A stretch of DNA of 64,000 nt, from contig NZ_JAHYXK010000004.1 in NCBI RefSeq assembly GCF_019443125.1, positions 62,001 to 126,000 on the forward strand, given 5' to 3'. Within the stretch, counting starts at the first letter, position 1. The number at the start of each line of letters is the position of its first letter. Below the pieces are notes generated by a model. The model was not told where the DNA came from. It did no database searches and was given only the letters and a program-made list of their open reading frames with translations. The stretch comes from Pontibacter aydingkolensis (GTDB lineage: Bacteria; Bacteroidota; Bacteroidia; Cytophagales; Hymenobacteraceae). The translations under genes and the position numbers were made by a program. Positions 17,956-27,679 of the stretch are shown piece after piece.

Positions 17956-19257
17956 ATGAAGTTTAATTACACTTTCCTGTTTATTATACCACTTGCACTG
18001 GTCATGTTCATGGACCAGATGTTTTTGGAACTGGCTGCGCCTAATAACGAATACTCGCAGGCTATGCTGCTGAACATGTTTACAAAACTCATGTCTGGTG
18101 CTTCAATGCTGTACTGCATCCTGTTTTTTAAGCGTATGTCAACATACATGCGGCTGGCCTTTTTCCTGCTGCTGCTTTATATCGCTGCCCTTGTGTTTGA
18201 GTCCAAGTACGTGTATGGTTCCTTCATGGTGTATCCGCACGTTTTCTTTAAAGTACTCATCTTCACGTTCAGCTTCTTTGTATATACTTACTACAAGGCC
18301 AACTACCATCTTAAAACACAGCATGTAGTATGGTTTATACTTATTGGTTTCTGGGCGAATGTGCTGCTGATCAACCCGCATACGCTAAGTGTGTCTGCTT
18401 TTACCAATCACGAAAGGGGTGTTTACTCTAACTCTGTGTATATGCTGGTGGTGCCGTTTTTATACTTTCTGAGCAACTACTTTTATAAGAGTAAGTTCTC
18501 GAGCCTTTTCCTGGCATTCTTTGTGCTGTTTGCCATTTTCTTTTTCCAGCACCGTACCGTCTGGATCTCAACTGCATTTGTGCTGGCGGTTTACTATTTT
18601 TTCATACAGTTCAAAACAGATAAGCCCATCAATTTCCTATCCAAGCTGTTACCTGTTGGCACGCTGGTAGGTGTGTTGGGTATAGTTGCCAGCGGATTTA
18701 TACTTTCCATACATCCCGAGATCATCGAAAAGGTACAGGAGAGTTTCTCCGATATCGAAAACTTTGACAGCCAGGGAACAGGAGGATGGCGTTACCAGCA
18801 GTGGCTGTCTTACCTGCCGTTTATACAGGAGAACTTTTTGCTGGGAATGCGTTTTGAGGGCTTTGAGCTTCCTATCCAATTTTACCGCGACGACCTGAAT
18901 GCGCCGGTATTTGAGGACGGAAATGGCCATCACTTCCACAGTTTTTATGTTGAGGTCTTTTTTTATACTGGCTTGGTTGGCTTTATTCTATTCCTGCTTA
19001 TCAGCGTCTACCCTATCGTGAAAGCTATACGCATGCGCGTGCTCACTATAAACCAGATCATGCTGGTGGCGTTTATCAGCAGCGGCTTCATATTTGGCAT
19101 TTCATATGTGCTTCCGATCTTCTTTTATGGAGTTATCGGCTGGACCATTGCTGCCATAGAGGAAGAAAAAGTTACTTACCCGACATTTATACATGCATCG
19201 GGTATGCGTATGAAGTCTCTCCGCCTTAATCAGCAAAAAACATTGCAATCTGCTTAA
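17956..19257 (+). CDS. O-antigen ligase/polymerase-like membrane protein (Wzy candidate)
   Basis: 433 aa with about 11-12 TM helices and a large hydrophilic loop (about 255-325; EKVQESFSDIENFDSQGTGG, WRYQQWLSYLPFIQENFLLG, DGNGHHFHSFYVEVFFYTG). Such a loop between the late helices, with H and R residues, is the hallmark of the Wzy_C / O-antigen ligase superfamily. Its place between glycosyltransferases in a Wzx/Wzc cluster makes polymerase the likelier role over lipid A ligase. Sequence conservation in this family is low, so the call rests on topology and context. Confidence 0.8.
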   Translation: MKFNYTFLFIIPLALVMFMDQMFLELAAPNNEYSQAMLLNMFTKLMSGASMLYCILFFKRMSTYMRLAFFLLLLYIAALVFESKYVYGSFMVYPHVFFKVLIFTFSFFVYTYYKANYHLKTQHVVWFILIGFWANVLLINPHTLSVSAFTNHERGVYSNSVYMLVVPFLYFLSNYFYKSKFSSLFLAFFVLFAIFFFQHRTVWISTAFVLAVYYFFIQFKTDKPINFLSKLLPVGTLVGVLGIVASGFILSIHPEIIEKVQESFSDIENFDSQGTGGWRYQQWLSYLPFIQENFLLGMRFEGFELPIQFYRDDLNAPVFEDGNGHHFHSFYVEVFFYTGLVGFILFLLISVYPIVKAIRMRVLTINQIMLVAFISSGFIFGISYVLPIFFYGVIGWTIAAIEEEKVTYPTFIHASGMRMKSLRLNQQKTLQSA

Positions 19258-19318
19258 ATCTTACAAAACCACGATTCACAAATAGCAGTACTATCCTATA
19301 TATAACCCTTATACCAGT

Positions 19319-20254
19319 ATGAGTACTTCTACTCCAAACGAACCCTTGCACACTCCGGTGTTGCTTATCATATTTAACAGAGCCAATACCACACAACAGG
19401 TGTTTGACCGCATACGGCAAGTAAAACCCAAAAAACTTTACGTTGCCGCCGACGGCCCCCGTTCCCACGTGGCAACAGACGCCCAGCGCTGTGCCGAAAC
19501 CCGACGCATTGTGGAACAGGTAGACTGGGACTGCGAGGTAAAAACGCTTTTCCAGGAGCAGAACCTGGGCTGTGGCGTTGCTCCCTCTACTTCTATTTCA
19601 TGGTTGTTTGAGCACGAAGAAACAGGCATTATCCTGGAAGATGATTGCGTGCCTTCTCAAAGCTTTTTCTGGTTTTGCCAGGAGGTGCTCGAAAAGTATA
19701 AATACGATACCCGTGTGATGCATGTAAGCGGCAACAACTACCTGAATGGGTGGCGCCGCGATAACGACTACTCTTATTATTTTTCAGATAAAGTGAATGC
19801 CTGGGGCTGGGCTACCTGGCGCCGCGCCTGGCAGCTTTTTGACTTCCATATCCCCACTTACTCAGAACTAAAGCAGAAAGGCTACCTGAACGGCATTTTC
19901 CTGAACAAGCTGGAAGAAAAGTATAGACTTGGTCAGCTGGAGAAAACATATGCCAATATACAAAAAGGAGATGTTTGGGACTATCAATGGGAATTTACAG
20001 TGTATAGCAACTCAGGGCTCTGCATTATTCCTGAAGTAAACCTGGTACGTAATATCGGTTTTGGCGAGGATGCTACGCATACTTTTAACCTCCATGACAA
20101 AAACGCTTTTGTGCAGGAACAGGAAATAGCTTTCCCACTTCGTCACCCGCGCTTTGTTTTACGAGACATTGAGTCTGACAAAAGAAACTTTAATTACCTG
20201 ATCAAGAACAAGGTAAGTGCTAAGCTAAAAGCTATTTTCAGCTTTAGCCTTTAA
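19319..20254 (+). CDS. Family 2-like glycosyltransferase (GNT-I-like nucleotide-sugar transferase fold)
   Basis: 311 aa, GT-A type. TPVLLIIFNRANTTQQVFDR then PKKLYVAADGPR, followed by GIILEDDCVPS, an EDD acidic metal/nucleotide motif, and VNAWGWATWRRAWQLFD, all typical of the small family sometimes annotated hemolysin-like or GNT-I-like transferases in Bacteroidota EPS loci. Soluble, no TM segment. An ATAACCCTTATACC element precedes the ATG by 3 bases. Donor and acceptor unknown. Confidence 0.8.
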   Translation: MSTSTPNEPLHTPVLLIIFNRANTTQQVFDRIRQVKPKKLYVAADGPRSHVATDAQRCAETRRIVEQVDWDCEVKTLFQEQNLGCGVAPSTSISWLFEHEETGIILEDDCVPSQSFFWFCQEVLEKYKYDTRVMHVSGNNYLNGWRRDNDYSYYFSDKVNAWGWATWRRAWQLFDFHIPTYSELKQKGYLNGIFLNKLEEKYRLGQLEKTYANIQKGDVWDYQWEFTVYSNSGLCIIPEVNLVRNIGFGEDATHTFNLHDKNAFVQEQEIAFPLRHPRFVLRDIESDKRNFNYLIKNKVSAKLKAIFSFSL

Positions 20255-20267
20255 ACACCACCCAAAC

Positions 20268-21515
20268 ATGAAATTACTTTTATCAGCATATGCATGTGAG
20301 CCCAACCGCGGCACAGAACTGGGCAATGGCTGGAACTGGGCTCTGAATACAGCGAAACTAGGCCACGAAGTATGGTGCCTCACCACAGTTGAGGGACGTG
20401 AAAATATCGAAAAAGAAGTTGACAGGCTGGCTCTGCCCAACCTGCATATCGTGTTTGTGGAGTTGCCAAAGCTTATAGATAAATTATTTGAGTATCACCT
20501 GGGCTTTTACCCGCACTATCTCTGCTGGCAACAGCAGGCTTACAGAAAAGCAAGAGAGCTCGATAAAGAAATCGATTTTGACCTGGTACACCACGTTACC
20601 ATAGGTAGCCTGCAATTGGGTACTGCATTGTGGCGGCTTAACAAACCACTAATCTTTGGCCCTGCCGGTGGCGGACAGGAAGCACCCAGAGCCTTTAAAA
20701 AATATTTTTATGGCTGGTGGAAAACAGAAGTTGTCCGCTCCTGGATCAGTAAGCTCCTTTTGAAAGTTAACCCAGACGTGCGCAAAACCATGCGCCATGC
20801 ATCGCTTGTACTAGCCACCAACGAAGATACTTACAATATGGCCCGCGCCAACGGAGCACTTAATCCGCAGATGTTTCTGGATACAAGTCTGCCGGAAAGC
20901 TTTTACCCCGAAGCATACCCTGAACGCAAACCATCAGATGTGATGAAGATATTGTGGGTAGGACGCTTGTTTGCCCGTAAAGGATTGCCGCTTGTGCTGG
21001 AGTCGCTAGGCAAGGTAGATCCGGCTGTAAAGTATGAGTTAACTATTCTTGGAGATGGCCAGATGCGCGATATGGTGCCACAGTGGATAAAAGAGCATAA
21101 CCTAGAAGGCAAAGTAAACTGGAAAGGCCAGGTGCCCTGGGACGAGGTGAAACGCGCCTACACCGAAAGTGACCTGTTCATGTTCTGCAGCCTCCGTGAT
21201 TCTTCTGCGGCCCAGTTCCTGGAATCGATGGCTTACGGCCTGCCCATACTTACCCTTGACCTGCATGGCGGAAAAAATCTGGTTCCTGATAACGCTGGTA
21301 TCAAAATTTCCGTAACTACACCCGAGAAAACAGTTCAGCAGTTGGCCAATGCTGTGGAGCAGCTATACCATGATCCTAAGCTAAGATCACAGATGGGAAA
21401 AAATGGGTACGAATTCTCTAAATCCCAGACATGGCCTGTAAAAACCAAACATATTAATGAGTTCTACGGCAAGTATACTTTAGCTGATACTAAAGAGCTG
21501 CCAGTTATACATTAG
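20268..21515 (+). CDS. Family 4 glycosyltransferase
   Basis: 415 aa, GT-B fold. The N-terminus (MKLLLSAYACEPNRGTELG) is characteristic of a GT4 subgroup in EPS clusters. The C-terminal half has MKILWVGRLFARKGLPLVLE, LTILGDGQMRD and a degenerate E-x7-E region (SDLFMFCSLRDSSAAQFLES then MAYGLPILTLD), where the first Glu position is Asp/Ser-like rather than the usual E-x-F-G. That suggests a divergent catalytic loop, but the rest is intact. It is 13 bp after its upstream neighbour, in the same operon. Confidence 0.85.
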   Translation: MKLLLSAYACEPNRGTELGNGWNWALNTAKLGHEVWCLTTVEGRENIEKEVDRLALPNLHIVFVELPKLIDKLFEYHLGFYPHYLCWQQQAYRKARELDKEIDFDLVHHVTIGSLQLGTALWRLNKPLIFGPAGGGQEAPRAFKKYFYGWWKTEVVRSWISKLLLKVNPDVRKTMRHASLVLATNEDTYNMARANGALNPQMFLDTSLPESFYPEAYPERKPSDVMKILWVGRLFARKGLPLVLESLGKVDPAVKYELTILGDGQMRDMVPQWIKEHNLEGKVNWKGQVPWDEVKRAYTESDLFMFCSLRDSSAAQFLESMAYGLPILTLDLHGGKNLVPDNAGIKISVTTPEKTVQQLANAVEQLYHDPKLRSQMGKNGYEFSKSQTWPVKTKHINEFYGKYTLADTKELPVIH

Positions 21516-21526
21516 CCCTTACACCT

Positions 21527-22366
21527 ATGATTTATATAGTTATACCTGTATTTAACAGAAAGCATTTTACCAAAGAGTGTCTCTTATCATTACGCAAGCA
21601 AACCAACACCTCCTTTAAAGTTATAGTAGTAGATGACGGTTCTACTGACGGAACTGCCGATATGCTGGCAGAAGAGTTTCCGGAAGTGGAAGTACTTTTC
21701 GGGGATGGCGGATTATTCTGGACGGCCAGTGTGAACATGGGTATCAAGCATGCCCTGCAACTCGGTGCAGAATATGTTATGACGCTCAATAATGACCTGG
21801 AGGCGGCACCTGACTTTATCGAGATGACTTACAAGTGGATGGCCGAGAAACCTAATGCCATACTTGGAGCACTGGAGATGGACGCTGCCACGCGTGAGCC
21901 TGCCTTTGGAGGCGAGGTAATAGACTTTAAGCTGAACAAAGTACGTTACCTGTTGCAGGAACTGCCAAAAGAAAAACAGGTAGGCATCCATAAAGTATCA
22001 CAGCTACCAGGCCGCGGCCTGCTCATACCCAGAGCAGTATTTGAGAAAATAGGTTTGCTGGACCAGGACAACTTCCCGCACTATGTAGCAGACTATGATT
22101 ACACCCATACAGCCTTACGCAATGGCTTTGAACTGTACTGCAACTACGACGCAAAACTTTATACCTACCCCGAAGAAAGCGGCGAACGCAAGAACAGGCA
22201 GTCTAAATCAATCAAAAACTTTTACAACCACCTGTTCGATATAAAAGGAGGCGGTAACCTGCGTGACTTCACACGTTTTACCTTAAAGAATTGCCCTAGC
22301 CCTTACATACCATATTACCTTGCCAACGGGTATGCAAGGCGCATATTCGGTTACATTTTAAAATGA
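21527..22366 (+). CDS. Family 2 glycosyltransferase, rhamnosyltransferase-like
   Basis: 279 aa, GT-A. VIPVFNRKHFTKECLLSLRK, VVDDGSTDGTADML and FWTASVNMGIKHAL, followed by TLNNDLEAAPDF carrying the DXD-like acid pair. The layout matches WbbL-type rhamnosyltransferase relatives, but sugar specificity cannot be read from sequence. It is soluble. Its stop overlaps the ATG of the beta-helix gene by 4 bases, so the two are translationally coupled, a close link between a transferase and a beta-helix protein. Confidence 0.87.
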   Translation: MIYIVIPVFNRKHFTKECLLSLRKQTNTSFKVIVVDDGSTDGTADMLAEEFPEVEVLFGDGGLFWTASVNMGIKHALQLGAEYVMTLNNDLEAAPDFIEMTYKWMAEKPNAILGALEMDAATREPAFGGEVIDFKLNKVRYLLQELPKEKQVGIHKVSQLPGRGLLIPRAVFEKIGLLDQDNFPHYVADYDYTHTALRNGFELYCNYDAKLYTYPEESGERKNRQSKSIKNFYNHLFDIKGGGNLRDFTRFTLKNCPSPYIPYYLANGYARRIFGYILK

Positions 22367-23649
22367 CCTATACTTTATCAGATAATAGCTCCCATTTATA
22401 CTTTTTAGCGCCCGGCAGCCAGAAAAGCACCGGGCGTGCACTTTCTGCTTTCATACTTTTACTGTTATTTGTGTTGGCCGGCTTAACTTTGATCAAAGCC
22501 ATGCACATGTCGCCTCACGCTGCCGAGCAAGGCTATCAAGGGCCGTTAATTATAACCAAAGGCGGCACTTATTCCGGCAACTGGGAATCCAAGGACTCTG
22601 ATGTGCCTGCCATCGACATCAGAACAAAAGAACCCGTCATTATAGAGTATTCCAACATCCGTGGCGCAGGGCATCTTATTCGCTCAATTGGATACTCTGC
22701 CAATATTACTGTCCGTCATAGTTCCGGCTACGGCATTACCCCCACACCATACTCAAACTATGAGAAGCCACGCCGATTTTTAAATGTTGATGTGTTTAAG
22801 AACATAGTTGTAGAGAACTGCTACATGGAAAACACGGCTGGCATTTACCTGGCACAACGATATGTAGGAGACGGCACACCTCAGAATACAATCAGGATAC
22901 GCTACAACAGGGCCAGAAACATTGATGGCCGTATTTATAACGGGTTAGCAAAAGTACAGTTTGTGCAGTTTAACTACCGCGGTGAGGCTCCCCACATCGA
23001 GATAGCCTGGAACGAGGTGATTAATGAACCGAACAACTCTGCTGTGGAGGATAACATTAACATTTACAACTCACGCGGCACAGTGGCATCCCCTATCCGT
23101 ATTCATAACAACTATATACAAGGTGCTTTCCCTTTTCCAGCAAACGCTGAGAAGTATACAGGGGGTGGAATTATTACTGACTCCCCGGAAACAGACTCTA
23201 CCATGGCTACAGCCTACCTTAAAGTATACGATAACCAATTGGTGGGCTTGGGTAACTATTGCCTCGGCATTGCTGGTGGTAATAACATAGAGATGTACCG
23301 GAACAGAGCCATTGTAGCTGCCAGATTCGAAGATAATACCCTCTACAGTTGCTGGACCGGCGGCATCTGGGCTAAAGATTATTACAAGCTGAACTCTACC
23401 TTTAAAAACAAGATGCACCATAATACACTGGGTATTGTGGGCCAAACCGGAACCTGGCGTAACGAAATAATGGACAGCACTTTTGTAGCCGCCGAGACAT
23501 TTGACAATACGATACTTCCTGAAGAGATTACCCCTACCCTGGAAAAGCAAGAGTATGAATTGTGGTTAAACAAACTGGCACACAATAACATACGACTTGG
23601 ACCACAACCCTCCAAAGCCACTGCCAATAAAGTTATAGATTACAAATAA
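22363..23649 (+). CDS. Membrane-anchored right-handed parallel beta-helix protein
   Basis: 428 aa. A cytoplasmic N-tail (about 1-25), one TM anchor (about 26-46) and a periplasmic beta-helix (about 60-400) with short repeating strands rich in N, G, I and V (IEYSNIRGAGHLIRSIGYSA, YNRARNIDGRIYNG, IHNNYIQGAFPFP, YDNQLVGLGNYCLGIAGG). Beta-helices of this type are usual in polysaccharide lyases, epimerases and binding proteins. It is a paralogue of the N-terminal domain of the two large secreted proteins downstream but lacks their Ig, PA14 and sorting modules. I infer an EPS-handling role at the inner membrane; no lyase catalytic motif could be pinned down. Confidence 0.78.
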   Translation: MTYTLSDNSSHLYFLAPGSQKSTGRALSAFILLLLFVLAGLTLIKAMHMSPHAAEQGYQGPLIITKGGTYSGNWESKDSDVPAIDIRTKEPVIIEYSNIRGAGHLIRSIGYSANITVRHSSGYGITPTPYSNYEKPRRFLNVDVFKNIVVENCYMENTAGIYLAQRYVGDGTPQNTIRIRYNRARNIDGRIYNGLAKVQFVQFNYRGEAPHIEIAWNEVINEPNNSAVEDNINIYNSRGTVASPIRIHNNYIQGAFPFPANAEKYTGGGIITDSPETDSTMATAYLKVYDNQLVGLGNYCLGIAGGNNIEMYRNRAIVAARFEDNTLYSCWTGGIWAKDYYKLNSTFKNKMHHNTLGIVGQTGTWRNEIMDSTFVAAETFDNTILPEEITPTLEKQEYELWLNKLAHNNIRLGPQPSKATANKVIDYK

Positions 23650-23991
23650 GTGATCTCTGCAAATATAATTGCACAGCATTTCCTTTAACTTCTTTATGTA
23701 TTTGTATATTACTATATATATAACTCATTATTTATTTAAATTATAGCATGTATTTATTGATCATTTCCATGTTATAACTCAAACTTTTAACTAAATAAAA
23801 GTGCTAGTTAACCCAGCAAAATCACAACTTAAATCATATAACTTTATTTATAACAAAAACCTTTTTAACAAATACCCGTTGCGCTTAAATTCGCTTTATT
23901 ACATAATTTAAGAGGTTTTTCACCTATCCATTAATATCACTTTATTTACCTCTTATAATTTTTTAAAGATTTTACGAAAAAAAGTTAGCTA
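23650..23991. other. AT-rich intergenic region after the exopolysaccharide operon
   Basis: Very AT-rich with no coding frame. No clear hairpin terminator for the operon was found. Its right end runs into the promoter of the large beta-helix/PA14 gene. Confidence 0.5.
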
Positions 23992-24017
23992 TTGTAAACT
24001 TTTCCATCTTATATTTG
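23992..24017 (+). promoter_or_regulatory. Bacteroidetes-type promoter of the beta-helix/PA14 gene
   Basis: TATATTTG at 24010-24017 fits the -7 consensus TANNTTTG exactly, with TTG at 23992-23994 as a -33-like element and a 15-bp spacer, slightly short for the usual range. The same pair with the same spacer occurs at 28955-28980 before the paralogue, inside a longer conserved block (GTTAGC-N-ATTGTAA). Confidence 0.65.
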
Positions 24018-24175
24018 CAACAACTTATATGTGAATCATTTAGCCACACAACTAAAAAGAAAGCAATTGTAGAAAGGACTTTAGAAATGTTCCGGGAATA
24101 CGCCAACAGAACCAGGACCTCTTCCTAAAGCCAGATTATTAGTAAAATTAAAATTTCAACTTTTAGCCAAAGAAG
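24018..24175 (+). promoter_or_regulatory. Conserved 158-nt 5' leader, copy A
   Basis: From the promoter box to the ATG this leader has exactly the same length as the leader at 28981-29138. Both ends are nearly identical (CAACTTATATGTGAATCATT at the start; CGCCAACAGAACCAGGACCT and then CTCTTCCTAAAGCC through the ATG at the end), while the middle 50 or so bases have diverged. This pattern suggests a functional untranslated region rather than mere recent duplication. I recognise no known riboswitch class. Confidence 0.6.
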
Positions 24176-27100
24176 ATGAATTCACTAACCTCTTATGCAC
24201 ATAAGAGAGCTAGCCAGGCGTTTTTTGCCTTCATGCTCACCTTAGTAATTTGTGTAGTATTTCCCATCACCAAATCATTCGCGCAAACATACAGCGCACC
24301 GATTATCATCACCAAGGGCGGTACCTACACCGGCAACTGGGAATCAAGAGATTCTGAGGTTGCAGCCGTAGAGATTCGTACCACCGAACCAGTAATTATC
24401 GAGAACTCCAACATCCGCGGTGCCGGCTACCTGATCAAAAGCTGGGGCTATGCCGCAAACCTTACCGTGCGCCACACCAAGGGCTACGGTATACAGCAGA
24501 CACCTTACGTTAACTACAAGAAGCCGCGCCGATTCGTAACGGTTAACAACTTTAAGCATGTAGTAATTGAGAACTGCTACATGGAAAGCACAGCCGGTAT
24601 CTACGTAGGCACGCGCTATGAAGGCAACGGTACTACCAGCAATACTGTAAAAATTCGTTACAACATTGCTAAAAATATTGACGGACGCGTATACGGAGGT
24701 GCCAGAGAGCATTCTCAGTTCGTACAATTTAACTTTAAAGGTGCCATCACAGGCGCTGAGATTGGCTGGAACCAGGTGATCAATGAGGCTGGTAACTCTT
24801 TAGTAGAGGATAATATCAACATCCACAACACCCGTGGTACTTCAAGCTCTCCGATCAAGATCCACAATAACTACATTTACGGTGCTTACCCTGCTCCGCA
24901 TACAGGTACTACTTATTCAGGTGGCGGTATCATCACTGACGGCGACGGCGACATAAACACGTGCCCGGCTTACATTGAGGCACACGATAACCAGGTAGTA
25001 AATCTGGGCAACTACTCGATGGGCATTGCCGGCGGTAACAACATCCGTTACCACCACAACCGCGCTGTGAGTTCTGCCAAGTTCAAGGACGGCACTAAAT
25101 TCGGCATGTACTCCGGCGGACTTTGGAGCAAGGACTACTACAGACAGAACACCACGTTTGCAAACTCAATCGACAACAATGTGGTAGGGATCACGGCATG
25201 GGGTGGATACCCAAGCGACCGTAACGACATTACTGTGAAAGAAAATGCTTCATTTACAAACAACACCCATATTGCGGGCGGAGCCATTACGCAGGCTATG
25301 GAAGCCGAGGAATTTTCCCGCTGGACACAAAAGCTGCAGCAGAACGGCATCGTATTGGGACCAAACGGTACTTCAGGCACAGTTACTACTAATCAGGCTC
25401 CTAACGTGGCTATCGCTTCGCCAACTGCAGGTGCAAGCTTCACAGCAGGAAATACAATTACCCTTTCTGCTAATGCAAGCGATGCAGACGGTTCTGTAAC
25501 TAGAGTAGAATACTTCGCAGGTGCTACCAAAATTGGCGAAGCTGCAAACGCTCCTTATACTTTTAACTGGACCAGCGCAGCTGCCGGATCTTACAGCCTT
25601 ACTGCAAAAGCAACCGACGACAAGGGTGCTACCAAAGTATCTAATGCCGTTTCCATTACAGTAGCAACAAGCAACACGGCAACTACTGCACCTACTACTA
25701 CCATAACCGGAGGAACAGGCAAGATCACCCGTGAATTCTGGTCAGGCGTTTACGGCACATCGGTGAGCGTGATCCCGGTAGGCACCAAGCCGACTTCTGT
25801 GACTGAGCTGACGTCTTTCGAGGCGCCGACGGGCCAGGGCAACAACTACGGCCAGCGCGTGAGAGGCTACGTGACGGCGCCGGTTTCGGGCCAGTACACC
25901 TTCTGGATCGCTGCCGACGACATGGCCGAGCTTTTCCTGAGCACCTCTGAGGACCCTGCCAGAAAAGTGAAGATCGCATCATCAAGCAGCTGGACCGGCT
26001 CCCGCGAGTGGACCAGGCACGCCAGCCAGCAGTCGGTGAAGATCACCCTGGAGGCGGGCAAGCGTTACTACATCGAGGCGCTGATGCTGCAGGGCGGCGG
26101 CGGGGACAACCTGGCCGTGGGCTGGCAGCTGCCGAACGGCGCGCTGGAGAGACCGATTGCAAGCAACAGACTTTCGCAGCTGGGGAGCACGGCTACAACT
26201 ACAACACCAGAGCCTGCACCGACTCCAACACCAACTATAACTGAGCCGGCTCCGACTCCAACTACTACGGTTGGAACCGGTAAAATCACAAGAGATTTCT
26301 GGTCAGGCGTTTACGGCACATCGGTGAGCGTGATCCCGGTAGGCACCAAGCCGACTTCTGTGACTGAGCTGACGTCTTTCGAGGCGCCGACGGGCCAGGG
26401 CAACAACTACGGCCAGCGCGTGCGTGGTTACGTGACGGCGCCGGTTTCGGGCCAGTACACCTTCTGGATCGCTGCCGACGACATGGCCGAGCTTTTCCTG
26501 AGCACCTCTGAGGACCCTGCCAGAAAAGTGAAGATCGCATCATCAAGCAGCTGGACCGGCTCCCGCGAGTGGACCAGGCACGCCAGCCAGCAGTCGGTGA
26601 AGATCACCCTGGAGGCGGGCAAGCGTTACTACATCGAGGCGCTGATGCTGCAGGGCGGCGGCGGGGACAACCTGGCCGTGGGCTGGCAGCTGCCGAACGG
26701 CGCGCTGGAGAGACCGATTGCAAGCAACAGACTTTCGCAGCTGGGGAGCACGGCTACAACTACAACACCAGAGCCTGCACCGACTCCAACACCAACTATA
26801 ACTGAGCCGGCTCCGACTCCAACTACTACGGTTGGAACCGGTAAAATCACAAGAGATTTCTGGGCAGGCGTGCATGGTACATCTGTAAGCGTGATTCCAA
26901 CAAGTACACAACCTACGTCTACTTCTGAACTATCTTCTTTTGAGGCGCCTGCAGGCCAGGGCAACAACTACGGCCAGCGCGTGCGTGGTTACGTGACGGC
27001 GCCGGTTTCGGGCCAGTACACCTTCTGGATCGCTGCCGACGACATGGCCGAGCTTTTCCTGAGCACCTCTGAGGACCCTGCCAGAAAAGTGAAGATCGCA

Positions 27101-27616
27101 TCATCAAGCAGCTGGACCGGCTCCCGCGAGTGGACCAGGCACGCCAGCCAGCAGTCGGTGAAGATCACCCTGGAGGCGGGCAAGCGTTACTACATCGAGG
27201 CGCTGATGCTGCAGGGCGGCGGCGGGGACAACCTGGCCGTGGGCTGGCAGCTGCCGAACGGCGCGCTGGAGAGACCGATTGCCGGCAACAGATTGTCACC
27301 AATCTCGATACAGGCAATGAGTTCTTCTGCCTTAGTTGGCACTGACACAGAGCTACAGTTTGAAGGTGCAACAGCTTACCCTAACCCGTTCAGAGATGTA
27401 GTTACATTGGATCTGGGCTCTACAGAAATTACGCTACAGGAAGTTGTGATCCTGAATCAGGCTGGTAAAGTTGTATACACTGAGAACAACCTGAAGCAGG
27501 ACAACGCTAAACTAGTGATAGACCTAAGCAACACCAAACTTAAAGCGGGCTTATACTTCCTGAAGTATACGGATACTACAGGAAAGAGCAATACCCTTAA
27601 GTTGATCAAAGAATAA
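24176..27616 (+). CDS. Secreted beta-helix / Ig-like / triple PA14 protein with type-A T9SS sorting domain
   Basis: 1146 aa. Signal peptide (about 1-37), parallel beta-helix (about 40-395), one Ig-like domain (about 405-495; NQAPNVAIASPTAGASFTAG, KATDDKGATKVSNAVSITV), three PA14-type domains starting at residues 513, 700 and 887 (SGQYTFWIAADDMAELFLST, SREWTRHASQQSVKITLEAG, YYIEALMLQGGGGDNLAVGW) separated by TPEPAPTPTPT linkers, and a T9SS type-A C-terminal domain (YPNPFRDVV ... GLYFLKYTD ... LKLIKE). PA14 domains often bind carbohydrate. It is a surface or secreted protein likely to interact with glycans. The PA14 repeats are nearly identical at DNA level and strikingly GC-rich compared with the rest of the gene. 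Confidence 0.88.
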   Translation: MNSLTSYAHKRASQAFFAFMLTLVICVVFPITKSFAQTYSAPIIITKGGTYTGNWESRDSEVAAVEIRTTEPVIIENSNIRGAGYLIKSWGYAANLTVRHTKGYGIQQTPYVNYKKPRRFVTVNNFKHVVIENCYMESTAGIYVGTRYEGNGTTSNTVKIRYNIAKNIDGRVYGGAREHSQFVQFNFKGAITGAEIGWNQVINEAGNSLVEDNINIHNTRGTSSSPIKIHNNYIYGAYPAPHTGTTYSGGGIITDGDGDINTCPAYIEAHDNQVVNLGNYSMGIAGGNNIRYHHNRAVSSAKFKDGTKFGMYSGGLWSKDYYRQNTTFANSIDNNVVGITAWGGYPSDRNDITVKENASFTNNTHIAGGAITQAMEAEEFSRWTQKLQQNGIVLGPNGTSGTVTTNQAPNVAIASPTAGASFTAGNTITLSANASDADGSVTRVEYFAGATKIGEAANAPYTFNWTSAAAGSYSLTAKATDDKGATKVSNAVSITVATSNTATTAPTTTITGGTGKITREFWSGVYGTSVSVIPVGTKPTSVTELTSFEAPTGQGNNYGQRVRGYVTAPVSGQYTFWIAADDMAELFLSTSEDPARKVKIASSSSWTGSREWTRHASQQSVKITLEAGKRYYIEALMLQGGGGDNLAVGWQLPNGALERPIASNRLSQLGSTATTTTPEPAPTPTPTITEPAPTPTTTVGTGKITRDFWSGVYGTSVSVIPVGTKPTSVTELTSFEAPTGQGNNYGQRVRGYVTAPVSGQYTFWIAADDMAELFLSTSEDPARKVKIASSSSWTGSREWTRHASQQSVKITLEAGKRYYIEALMLQGGGGDNLAVGWQLPNGALERPIASNRLSQLGSTATTTTPEPAPTPTPTITEPAPTPTTTVGTGKITRDFWAGVHGTSVSVIPTSTQPTSTSELSSFEAPAGQGNNYGQRVRGYVTAPVSGQYTFWIAADDMAELFLSTSEDPARKVKIASSSSWTGSREWTRHASQQSVKITLEAGKRYYIEALMLQGGGGDNLAVGWQLPNGALERPIAGNRLSPISIQAMSSSALVGTDTELQFEGATAYPNPFRDVVTLDLGSTEITLQEVVILNQAGKVVYTENNLKQDNAKLVIDLSNTKLKAGLYFLKYTDTTGKSNTLKLIKE
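25712..27290 (+). repeat. Three in-frame 561-bp tandem repeats (PA14 plus linker)
   Basis: Units begin at 25712, 26273 and 26834, each exactly 561 bp (187 codons) apart; the third is cut short before its linker. Units 1 and 2 differ at only a few bases, such as GTGAGAGGCTACGTG versus GTGCGTGGTTACGTG. Unit 3 differs mainly in its first 120 bases. The repeats are GC-rich and contain none of the AAGTATA/TATACTT heptamers that fill the rest of the window. Confidence 0.92.
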
Positions 27617-27642
27617 ACAGGAGTCATCCTAAATTATTACTG

Positions 27643-27679
27643 GAGCGCCTGCAGCAAATGCTGCAGGCGCTCTTTTTTT
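27643..27679 (+). terminator. Rho-independent terminator after the PA14 gene
   Basis: A perfect 13-bp GC-rich stem (27643-27655 with 27660-27672, GAGCGCCTGCAGC), a 4-nt loop and seven T residues, 27 bases after the stop codon. Confidence 0.95.

Noticed and set aside
25712..27290. Could the tandem repeats be a CRISPR array?
   Set aside because: The unit is 561 bp, in frame, protein-coding and has no unique spacers; no cas genes are present.
25725..27371. Several long open frames on both strands over the PA14 repeats
   Set aside because: They recur exactly once per 561-bp unit because the repeats are GC-rich and stop-poor; the protein-like signal is only in the main frame.
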